Positions 1 through 8,401 of a stretch of 64,000 nucleotides of DNA are shown here, piece after piece. Each line of letters begins with the position of its first letter. The stretch's first letter is position 1. The stretch comes from Aureimonas pseudogalii. Its GTDB lineage: Bacteria; Pseudomonadota; Alphaproteobacteria; Rhizobiales; Rhizobiaceae. Under the pieces are notes generated by a model. That model was not told where the DNA came from. It was given only the letters and a program-made list of their open reading frames with translations, and searched no databases. The stretch spans positions 186,001-250,000 of the forward strand of contig NZ_JACIEK010000003.1 of assembly GCF_014196835.1 (NCBI RefSeq). The letters run 5' to 3'. Made by a program: the position numbers and the translations under genes.

Positions 1-1283
1 GGCGGCCCGAGCGCAAGGAGCGCCGCGCCGGCGCTGGTGCCGGTGCCGCCGAGGGCCGGTGTCACCGGGCGCCCGGTGAGGATCGCGAGCGCCCGGCCGT
101 AGAGCGCGTTGCGGGCGAACGGGCCTTCCACGATGGTCGGCCCGTCGGCCCCGACGAGGCCGAGCACGGTGTCGGTCATCAGCGCCGTGTAGAGGCTGGC
201 GACGACTGTGCGCTCCGGCGCCGTCAGCGTTTCGGGCGCGACGGTCCAGCGGCCGGCGCCGGACGGGAAGGGGCCGCTGCCGGGCGCGAAGCTCGGCAGG
301 GCCATCGCGCCGCTCTCGACCACGTGTGCGATGTCCGCCTCGCCCGGCGTCGCCGGAGCGCGGTCGGTCAAGAGATCGAACTCGCGACCGCCCATGAAGA
401 GCCCGGAGGGGACGGGCCGGCCGAAGGCGTCGACATTGGCGAGCGTTCCCTGCGCCGCGTCGAGCCCGGCCGTGCGCCCGCCGATGGCGAAGGAGACGGC
501 CCAGGTGCCGGTCGAGACGACGGTGAACGGCGCCGGCATCGCGAGGAGGTGCGGCAGCAGCGAAGCGTTGGAATCGTGGATGCCGCAGGAGACCGGGATG
601 AGTCCGCGCGCGTCCAGCCCGGTCTCGCGCGCGACCGAATCCTTCAGCGACCCGAGCACGTCGAAGGCGGAGCGGCGCGGCGCGAACAGCGCCCGCCAAC
701 CCTGCGCGTCCACCAGCATCGAGAAGTCGCCGCGCTCCGGCGCCCAGAGATCGGTGTGGCAGCCGAGCGAGGTCGGCTCGAAGGCGGCGACGCCCGTGAG
801 CCGTCGCGCCCAGTACTGCGGATAGGTCATGATGTGGCGCACGCGGGCGAACTCGGCGGGAAAGCGCTCCTGCAGCCAGTAGATCTGGTTGCCGAGGTTG
901 AGCCCGTTCGCCATGCGCGGCGACAGGGTTTCGGCGAAGGGCGGGCGCAAGCGCTCGTAAGCCTCGGTCTCCGGCCCCGAGAGATCGTGCTCGTAGTCGA
1001 GCATCGGCAGCGCCAGATCGTCGTCGCCGACGAGCGCGGCCGAGGCGCCGTGCGTCGTGATCGCGATCGCGTCGATCGGGTGGTCACGGCCGAGATCGCG
1101 CAGCGAGTCGCACACGAAGCGGAAGAGCCGGTCGGTATCGAAATGCGGGTAGGGGCCGTCGTTCGACACGTCGTTCGGCGTGGAGCGATGGGCGACGTCG
1201 CGCTGCCCGACCAAGTCGTGGATCGCGACCTTGGCGTTGGTCTTGCCGATGTCGACGACGGCGACGAGGCGCGGCATGCTCAT
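1..1283 (-). CDS. rhaK: FGGY-family L-rhamnulose/rhamnose kinase, C-terminus cut by window edge
   Basis: The minus-strand frame is open from an ATG at 1283 to the window edge, giving 427 residues; FGGY kinases are usually about 460 or more residues, so only the C-terminal end is missing. The N-terminus (VAVVDIGKTNAKV) is the FGGY phosphate-binding loop, and glycine-rich ATP-site motifs (STGTWAVS, and a GGTGTSAGAA stretch near the edge) follow. The enzyme should phosphorylate L-rhamnulose before aldol cleavage. The stop of rhaU lies 3 bp upstream, so rhaR, rhaU and rhaK are one unit. A second ATG at 1277 is a possible start. The role as rhamnose rather than fucose kinase is inferred from the flanking rhaU, rhaD and rhaI. 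In Rhizobium leguminosarum RhaK is also known to be needed for rhamnose uptake. Confidence 0.85.
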   Translation of the reverse strand, partial: MSMPRLVAVVDIGKTNAKVAIHDLVGQRDVAHRSTPNDVSNDGPYPHFDTDRLFRFVCDSLRDLGRDHPIDAIAITTHGASAALVGDDDLALPMLDYEHDLSGPETEAYERLRPPFAETLSPRMANGLNLGNQIYWLQERFPAEFARVRHIMTYPQYWARRLTGVAAFEPTSLGCHTDLWAPERGDFSMLVDAQGWRALFAPRRSAFDVLGSLKDSVARETGLDARGLIPVSCGIHDSNASLLPHLLAMPAPFTVVSTGTWAVSFAIGGRTAGLDAAQGTLANVDAFGRPVPSGLFMGGREFDLLTDRAPATPGEADIAHVVESGAMALPSFAPGSGPFPSGAGRWTVAPETLTAPERTVVASLYTALMTDTVLGLVGADGPTIVEGPFARNALYGRALAILTGRPVTPALGGTGTSAGAALLALGP

Positions 1284-1286
1284 CTC

Positions 1287-1616
1287 TCAAGCCAAGTGGA
1301 AAAGCGTCACGAGCGGCACGGCAACCGGCTCGTTGTCGGGGTGCACCTGCATGATGTCCGCCATGGCGGCCCACCAGCGCTGCATGGCAGGATGCTCGGG
1401 CAGGGCGGCCATGGCGTGGTCGCGCGGGCGCTTCAGGATGGCGAAGAGGTGGTTCGTCTCGGGGTCGAGATGGATCGAATAGTCGCGCACCCCGGCCTCG
1501 CGCAGCAGGGCGCCGAGCTCGGGCGGTAGCGCGTCGTGGCGGCGCCGGTATTCGTCGGCCTGGCCGGGATGCAGCACCATGCGGAAGGCGTAGGTTTCCA
1601 GCGTTTCGTCCGTCAT
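1287..1616 (-). CDS. rhaU: L-rhamnose mutarotase
   Basis: This 109-residue protein has the RhaM/RhaU mutarotase pattern: Tyr23 and His27 in a Y-x3-H arrangement (matching Tyr18/His22 of E. coli RhaM), followed by YSIHLD and a C-terminal segment rich in W and H. It interconverts the alpha and beta anomers of L-rhamnose so that the isomerase receives its preferred form. The start ATG at 1616 overlaps the rhaR stop by 4 nt (ATGA), so translation is coupled. It is a small dimeric ferredoxin-like-fold enzyme expected in the cytoplasm. The much longer open frame that reaches 1991 overlaps rhaR out of frame and is not the gene. Confidence 0.93.
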   Translation of the reverse strand: MTDETLETYAFRMVLHPGQADEYRRRHDALPPELGALLREAGVRDYSIHLDPETNHLFAILKRPRDHAMAALPEHPAMQRWWAAMADIMQVHPDNEPVAVPLVTLFHLA

Positions 1617-2404
1617 GCTTCGTTCCTCGACTCTCGGCTCGCAACCTTGAGCGTCACGCCGGCGGCCTCCACCATGGCGGCGTCGGCGTCGCTGATTCCC
1701 TCGTCGGTGACGAGGATGTCGGCCCGCTCCAGCGGCGCAATCACGAAAGACGAGCGGTTGGAGAATTTCGAGCTGTCCGCCAGCAGCACGAGTTCGTCCG
1801 CCTGGCGCATCAGCCGCTGCTCGGACTGGACGATCAGCGGGTCGGCCTCGGCAATGCCCACCGCGGAGATGCCCTGCGCGCCCATGAACATGCGCCGCGC
1901 GCGAAAATGCGCGATGCCGTCGGCCTCGAAGGGCGAAAGGATCAGCCCCTGCTCGCGATAGACCGTCCCGGCCGGCAGCAGCACCGTGCATTTGGAATGG
2001 CGCAGCAGATGGTCGGCGATCGGAAACGAATTCGTCAGAACCGAGAAGCGAAGCGCCGTCAGGTGGTGCACCATCTCGAAGGTCGTCGAGCCTCCGTTGA
2101 GGATCACCGCGTCGCCGTCTTCGCAGAGACGCGCGGCCTCGCGGGCGATGGCGCGCTTCTGCTCGGCGTTGCGCCCTCGGGCCGCGCCGAAATCCTCGCC
2201 CGCCACGGTGCCGGGCATCGGCGCCGTCATCGCCTCAGCGCCGCCGCGCACCTTGCGCAGCTTGCGCAGCCCCGCGAGCACGGTGATGTCGCGACGGATC
2301 GTCGCCTCCGAGGCGCCCGTCAGTTCGGCGAACTGCTGCACGGTCGCGACGGTGCGCACCTGCACGGCGCTCAGGATCATGCGATGGCGTTCGCGCTCGT
2401 GCAT
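1613..2404 (-). CDS. rhaR: DeoR-family transcriptional regulator of the rhamnose genes
   Basis: The 263-residue protein begins [11 protein letters not shown] with the typical DeoR N-terminal helix-turn-helix (residues about 5-60, including [10 protein letters not shown]). A DeoRC sensor domain of the ribose-5-phosphate isomerase fold follows, with [12 protein letters not shown] and GAQGIS motifs that bind sugar phosphates. I chose the ATG at 2404 because a strong GGGAGGA ribosome site lies 5 nt upstream; an in-frame start at 2452 has none and would add 16 residues without family support. It heads the leftward rhaR-rhaU-rhaK unit and faces rhaD across a 202-bp control region. In R. leguminosarum RhaR is a negative regulator of the rhamnose genes; the same role is inferred here. 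Confidence 0.92.
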   Translation of the reverse strand: MHERERHRMILSAVQVRTVATVQQFAELTGASEATIRRDITVLAGLRKLRKVRGGAEAMTAPMPGTVAGEDFGAARGRNAEQKRAIAREAARLCEDGDAVILNGGSTTFEMVHHLTALRFSVLTNSFPIADHLLRHSKCTVLLPAGTVYREQGLILSPFEADGIAHFRARRMFMGAQGISAVGIAEADPLIVQSEQRLMRQADELVLLADSSKFSNRSSFVIAPLERADILVTDEGISDADAAMVEAAGVTLKVASRESRNEA

Positions 2405-2444
2405 CCGGTTCCTCCCGAGACGCAGCGTCGGCCAACCTCGCGGG

Positions 2445-2520
2445 CCTGTCAATCAAGTTCGATCATGAATTGTCGTGATGCGATGCAACATGACCGGGAA
2501 TGAGCAAATCGATTGACAGG
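2445..2520. promoter_or_regulatory. Divergent rhaR/rhaD control region with 10-bp inverted repeat
   Basis: CCTGTCAATC at 2445-2454 and its exact reverse complement GATTGACAGG at 2511-2520 lie 56 bp apart between the two divergent starts. Each arm contains TTGACA pointing toward its own gene (minus 2452-2447, plus 2513-2518), so the arms could be the -35 boxes of the two promoters, paired RhaR operators, or both. No convincing -10 sequence is seen 16-18 bp downstream of either TTGACA, which favours the operator reading or activator-dependent promoters. Confidence 0.45.
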
Positions 2521-2606
2521 TTTCGGCGGCTGCGAGATGGTCCGGCCCCAATGGGCACCGGGACGTGACGTCACGGCCCGCCTCCCTCCCATTCAGGACG
2601 CAAGCG

Positions 2607-4709
2607 ATGTCGGCCACCCCCGGAACGAAGCTCTTGGACAATCGCTGGGACGAGGCCAAGGCCGCGGCGATGACCGAGCCGGAGCGGCTGCTCTACCGCT
2701 CCAACCTTCTCGGCGGCGACAAGCGCATTACCAATTACGGCGGCGGCAACACCTCGGCCAAGGTCGAGGCGCGCGATCCGCTGACGGGCGAGAGCGTCAC
2801 GGTGCTCTGGGTGAAGGGCTCGGGCGGCGACGTCGGCACGATGAAGCTCGACGGTTTCGCGACGCTCTATCAGGACAAGCTCGAAGCGCTGCGCGGCATA
2901 TATCGCGGGCTGGAGCACGAGGACGAGATGGTGGGGCTGCTCAGCCACTGCACCTTCGACCTCAACCCTCGCGCCGCCTCGATCGACACGCCGCTGCACG
3001 CCTACGTGCCCTATCGCCATGTCGATCACATGCATCCCGACGCGGTGATCGCCATCGCCGCGACCAAGCGCTCGCGCGAACTCACCAAGGAGATCTACGG
3101 CGACGAGATCGGCTGGCTGCCCTGGCGCCGGCCCGGCTTCGAGCTGGGTCTCGACCTCTCGAAGTTCGCCGCCGAGAACCCCGGCGCCAAGGGTGTCGTG
3201 TTGGAAAGCCACGGGCTCTTCACCTGGGGCGACACGGCGAAGGACTGCTACGAGACGACGCTGCGCATCATCAACAAGGCGATCGCCTGGTTCGACGTTC
3301 AGCTCGCCGGCAAGACGGCCTTCGGCGGCGAGACGGTCCAGGCGCTGGAGCCGGCGGCGCGCCGTGACATCGCCGCCAAGCTGATGCCGGAGATCCGCGC
3401 GCGCATCGGCATGGACGAGCGCAAGATCGGCCATTTCGACGATTCGCCGGCCGTGCTCGAATTCGTCGGTTCGGCCGATCTGGAGCCGCTGGCGGTGCTC
3501 GGCACGTCCTGCCCCGACCATTTTCTGCGCACCAAGATCCGCCCGCTCGTGCTCGCCTTCGATCCCGCGAGCGGTGACGTCGACGGGCTTCTCGCCGGCC
3601 TCGACGGCGCCATCGAGACCTATCGCGACGGCTATCGCGCCTATTACGAGCGCTGCCGGCGCGCGAACAGCCCGGCTATGCGAGATCCCAACGCCGTGAT
3701 CTATCTCGTGCCGGGCGTCGGCATGCTCTCCTTCGCCAAGGACAAGGCGACCGCGCGCATCGCCTCGGAATTCTACGTCAATGCGATCAACGTGATGCGC
3801 GGGGCGTCCGGCGTCGACACCTATCAGGGGCTCGACGAGCAGGAGGCCTTCGACATCGAGTACTGGCTGCTCGAAGAGGCCAAGCTGCAGCGCATGCCCA
3901 AGCCCAAGGCCCTGGCGGGGCGTGTCGCCTTCGTCACCGGCGGGGCCGGCGGCATCGGCCGCGCGACCGCGGGCCGGCTGCTGCAGGAGGGCGCCTGCGT
4001 GGTGCTCGCAGACATCGACCAGGGCGCGCTCGACGGCGCGGTAACCGAGTTCGCCCAGGGGTTCGGCGCCGATCAGGTGCGCGGCGTCGTGGTCAACGTC
4101 ACGGACGAGAGCGCGGTGGAGCGCGGTTTCGCGGAGACGGTGGCCGAGTTCGGTGGGCTGGACATCCTCGTCTCCAATGCCGGCATCGCCTCGGCCTCGC
4201 CGATCGAGGAGACGACGCTGGAGGTCTGGAACCGCAACATCGACATTCTCGCCACCGGCTACTTCCTCGTCTCGCGCGAGGCCTTCCGCCTCTTCCGGCG
4301 CCAGAAGCTCGGCGGCGCGGTGGTGTTCATCGCCTCGAAGAACGGTCTCGCGGCCTCGGCCGGCGCCGCCGCCTATTGCACGGCGAAGGCCGCCGAGATC
4401 CATCTCGCGCGCTGCCTCGCGCTGGAGGGGGCGGAGGCCGGCATCCGCGTCAACACTGTGAACCCGGACGCGGTGCTGCGCGGCTCGAAGATCTGGAGCG
4501 GCGAGTGGCGCGAGCAGCGCGCAGCCTCCTCCAGGCTGCAGACCGATCAGCTCGAGGAGCACTACCGCAATCGCTCGATGCTGAAGCGCTCGGTCTTCCC
4601 CGAGGACATCGCCGAGGCCGTCTACTTCCTGGCGAGCGACCTCTCGGCCAAGTCCACCGGCAACATCATCAACGTCGACGCCGGCAACCCGATCTCGTTC
4701 ACGCGCTGA
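2607..4709 (+). CDS. rhaD: Bifunctional rhamnulose-1-phosphate aldolase / alcohol dehydrogenase
   Basis: The 700-residue protein has two domains. Residues about 25-420 are a class II (AraD-like) aldolase with zinc-ligand histidines in HCTFDL and the HVDHMHPD stretch. From about residue 437 there is a short-chain dehydrogenase with the nucleotide loop VTGGAGGIG, an NAG motif and a YCTAK catalytic pair. This fusion is the rhizobial-type RhaD: the aldolase splits L-rhamnulose-1-phosphate into dihydroxyacetone phosphate and L-lactaldehyde, and the SDR half is thought to oxidise the lactaldehyde. I chose the ATG at 2607, preceded by AGGA at 2594, over an in-frame start at 2565. It is the first gene of the rightward unit and is followed by rhaI. 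Confidence 0.93.
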   Translation: MSATPGTKLLDNRWDEAKAAAMTEPERLLYRSNLLGGDKRITNYGGGNTSAKVEARDPLTGESVTVLWVKGSGGDVGTMKLDGFATLYQDKLEALRGIYRGLEHEDEMVGLLSHCTFDLNPRAASIDTPLHAYVPYRHVDHMHPDAVIAIAATKRSRELTKEIYGDEIGWLPWRRPGFELGLDLSKFAAENPGAKGVVLESHGLFTWGDTAKDCYETTLRIINKAIAWFDVQLAGKTAFGGETVQALEPAARRDIAAKLMPEIRARIGMDERKIGHFDDSPAVLEFVGSADLEPLAVLGTSCPDHFLRTKIRPLVLAFDPASGDVDGLLAGLDGAIETYRDGYRAYYERCRRANSPAMRDPNAVIYLVPGVGMLSFAKDKATARIASEFYVNAINVMRGASGVDTYQGLDEQEAFDIEYWLLEEAKLQRMPKPKALAGRVAFVTGGAGGIGRATAGRLLQEGACVVLADIDQGALDGAVTEFAQGFGADQVRGVVVNVTDESAVERGFAETVAEFGGLDILVSNAGIASASPIEETTLEVWNRNIDILATGYFLVSREAFRLFRRQKLGGAVVFIASKNGLAASAGAAAYCTAKAAEIHLARCLALEGAEAGIRVNTVNPDAVLRGSKIWSGEWREQRAASSRLQTDQLEEHYRNRSMLKRSVFPEDIAEAVYFLASDLSAKSTGNIINVDAGNPISFTR

Positions 4710-4725
4710 TCGACGCCTGCGGCCG

Positions 4726-4753
4726 CTCTTCCTTTCCAGCCGGAAAGGGAGAG
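4726..4753 (+). other. Stem-loop between rhaD and rhaI
   Basis: Twelve bases at 4726-4737 pair with 4742-4753 (one mismatch) around a 4-nt loop. There is no T-run after it, so it is more likely an mRNA-stabilising or attenuating hairpin than a full terminator. Confidence 0.45.
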
Positions 4754-4806
4754 GGCGTCGCCATGGAAGGCTCGATGCCTTCCCCATCGTTTCCGGGAGC
4801 ACTGCC

Positions 4807-6102
4807 ATGCCATCTTCGATCGATTCCGGCCTGATCGAACGACACAACGCGCCGCTGCGCGAGACGCTCGATCGCGATTACGCCACGCTCGGCGAGAAGC
4901 TCGATCGTCGCGGCGTCTCGATCGACGCGGTGACGCGCCAGGTCGCGGCCTTCGCCGTGGCGGTGCCCTCCTGGGGCGTCGGCACGGGCGGCACGCGCTT
5001 CGCCCGCTTCCCCGGCCCCGGCGAGCCGCGCGGCATCTTCGAGAAGCTCGACGACTGCGCCGTCATCAACGATCTCGGCCGCGCGACGCCCGCCGTCTCG
5101 CTGCACATCCCGTGGGACAAGGCCGATCCGGCCGATCTCAAGGCGAAGGCCGAGGCGCTCGGACTCGCCTTCGACGCGATGAACTCCAACACGTTTCAGG
5201 ACCACCCGGACGATCCGCGTCAGCCGCTCTCCTACAAGTTCGGCTCCCTGTCGCACACCGACGCCGCCGTGCGCCGGCAGGCGGTGGAGCACAATCTCGA
5301 GACGGTCGCGATCGGCGAGGCCATCGGCTCCAAGGCGCTGACGGTCTGGATCGGCGACGGCTCCAACTTCGCCGGCCAGAGCGATCTCGGCCGAGCCTTC
5401 GAGCGCTATCTCGGCGCGATGAAGGAGATCACCCGCGGCCTGCCGGCGGACTGGCGCATCTTCTCCGAGCACAAGATGTACGAGCCGGCCTTCTACTCGA
5501 CGGTGGTGCAGGACTGGGGCACGAGCTACCTGACCGCGGTGGAGCTCGGCGACAAGGCCTTCTGCCTCGTCGATCTCGGCCACCATGCGCCGAACGTCAA
5601 CATCGAGCAGATCGTCTCGCGGCTGGTGCGCACCGGCAAGCTCGGTGGCTTCCACTTCAACGATTCGAAATATGGCGACGACGATCTCGATGCCGGGACG
5701 ATCGATCCGTTCCGCCTCTTCCTCGTCTTCAACGAACTGGTGGAGGCCGGCGTCCGGCTCGACGCGCTGAACCCCTCCTACATGATCGACCAGTCGCACA
5801 ACGTCACCGACCCCATCGAGAGCCTGATCCGCTCGGCCAACGAGATCCGCCGCGCCTACGCGCAGGCGCTGCTGGTGGACCGCGCGGCGTTGCACGGCCA
5901 TCAGGAGAACAACGACGCGATGATGGCGTCGGAGACGCTGAAGGCGGGCTTCCGGCTCGACGTCGAGCCGATCCTCGCCAAGGCGCGGCTGGAAGCCGGC
6001 GGCGCCATCGATCCGATCGCGGCCTTCCGCGCCAGCGGCTACCGCGCCAAGGTGGCGGGCGAGCGGCCGGCCGTGAAGGGTTCGGGCGGCGGCATCGTTT
6101 GA
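4807..6102 (+). CDS. rhaI: L-rhamnose isomerase (RhaI type)
   Basis: The 431-residue protein is of the xylose-isomerase-like TIM-barrel type found in Pseudomonas stutzeri and rhizobia, not the E. coli RhaA type. It carries conserved acidic and histidine stretches consistent with two metal sites (FSEHKMYEPAF, LVDLGHHAPNVN, GGFHFNDSKYGDDDLD). It converts L-rhamnose to L-rhamnulose in the cytoplasm and is the entry step of the pathway. The start ATG at 4807 follows GGAGCACTGCC. It lies 97 bp after rhaD and 13 bp before the SIS-domain gene, in the same direction. Enzymes of this family are often broad in substrate and can also act on other aldoses such as L-mannose or D-allose. Confidence 0.94.
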   Translation: MPSSIDSGLIERHNAPLRETLDRDYATLGEKLDRRGVSIDAVTRQVAAFAVAVPSWGVGTGGTRFARFPGPGEPRGIFEKLDDCAVINDLGRATPAVSLHIPWDKADPADLKAKAEALGLAFDAMNSNTFQDHPDDPRQPLSYKFGSLSHTDAAVRRQAVEHNLETVAIGEAIGSKALTVWIGDGSNFAGQSDLGRAFERYLGAMKEITRGLPADWRIFSEHKMYEPAFYSTVVQDWGTSYLTAVELGDKAFCLVDLGHHAPNVNIEQIVSRLVRTGKLGGFHFNDSKYGDDDLDAGTIDPFRLFLVFNELVEAGVRLDALNPSYMIDQSHNVTDPIESLIRSANEIRRAYAQALLVDRAALHGHQENNDAMMASETLKAGFRLDVEPILAKARLEAGGAIDPIAAFRASGYRAKVAGERPAVKGSGGGIV

Positions 6103-6115
6103 CGGAGACCACCCG

Positions 6116-6670
6116 ATGACCACGCTCTACCGCACGGCGCTCGACGAACTCGGCCGCGCCATGGACGGGATCGACGACGCGTCGGTGGACGAGGCGTGCC
6201 GCATGGTGACCGCGGCGCGCCGCGTCGGCGTCTATGCCGGCGGGCGCGAGGGCTTGGCCGTCAAGGGCTTCGCCATGCGCCTCTTCCATCTCGGCCGACA
6301 GGTCGGGGTCGTCGGCGACATGACCATGCCGGCGCTCAGTGAGGGCGACGTCTTCTTCGTGGTCTGCGGCCCCGGCGAGATCTCCACCGCCGTCGCTCTG
6401 GTGGGCGTCGCGAAGGCCGCGGGCGCCAGGGTCGTCGTCGTCACGGCGCAGCCGGGCGGGCGCGTGCCCGGCATGGCCGACCACGTCGTGACCATTCCCG
6501 CGCAGACCATGGCCGACGATCAGGGGCCGGCCGCGAGTTCCGTTCTGCCGATGGGCTCGCTCTTCGAGGGCGCTCTGTTCGTGCTGTTCGAGGTGATGAT
6601 CCTCAAGCTGAAGGAGCGGCTGGCTGTGTCGCCGGAGGCCATGCGCGCCAATCACACCAACATGGAATGA
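6116..6670 (+). CDS. SIS-domain sugar-phosphate isomerase, 6-phospho-3-hexuloisomerase-like
   Basis: The 184-residue protein is a single SIS domain of the size and pattern of HxlB/PHI: AARRVGVYAGGREGLAVKGFAMRLFHLG near the start, then a nucleotide-like DVFFVVCGPGEISTAV and an SSVLPMGSLFEGALFVLFE helix before the C-terminus. PHI enzymes convert 3-hexulose-6-phosphate to fructose-6-phosphate, normally beside a hexulose-phosphate synthase, which is absent here. The gene starts 13 bp after rhaI with a GGAGACCACCCG ribosome site and is clearly in the rhaDI unit. That position suggests isomerisation of a phosphorylated deoxyketose, but the substrate is unknown and nothing in the sequence fixes it. 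Confidence 0.85.
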   Translation: MTTLYRTALDELGRAMDGIDDASVDEACRMVTAARRVGVYAGGREGLAVKGFAMRLFHLGRQVGVVGDMTMPALSEGDVFFVVCGPGEISTAVALVGVAKAAGARVVVVTAQPGGRVPGMADHVVTIPAQTMADDQGPAASSVLPMGSLFEGALFVLFEVMILKLKERLAVSPEAMRANHTNME

Positions 6671-6723
6671 GGTGCGGGCGAGCGCGTCTGGTTCGCTGAC
6701 CCGACCATCCGTTCGAAGCGGGC

Positions 6724-6731
6724 TTTGCAAA
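6724..6731 (+). promoter_or_regulatory. TTTGCAAA box upstream of pccB (candidate PccR-type site)
   Basis: TTTGCAAA lies about 113 bp before pccB. From memory, the Rhodobacter sphaeroides propionyl-CoA regulator PccR binds two TTTGCAAA boxes with a 4-bp spacer near pccB. Only one copy is intact here; the 8 bp that would form the second box are GC-rich and do not match. Confidence 0.35.
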
Positions 6732-6766
6732 TCGCGCGCGGGGTGCTTGTCTTCCGCCAGCGATGT

Positions 6767-6782
6767 GGAATCGATCGATTCC
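6767..6782. promoter_or_regulatory. 16-bp perfect palindrome upstream of pccB
   Basis: GGAATCGATCGATTCC is a perfect 16-bp palindrome 61 bp before the pccB start. It is a plausible dimeric operator, but I do not recognise the cognate regulator. Confidence 0.4.
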
Positions 6783-6843
6783 GAGGTGTGGACGACACCG
6801 GCGGGAACACGCTGAGCGTTCGGGCCGAAGCCGGGAGCAGTGC

Positions 6844-8370
<1,527 letters not shown>

Positions 8371-8401
8371 CCCTCGCGCTCGAGCGAAAGACCTGACGCC
8401 C

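Noticed and set aside
2571-4847. 758-residue minus-strand open frame opposite rhaD
   Set aside because: Antisense shadow of rhaD; composition and lack of motifs argue against coding.
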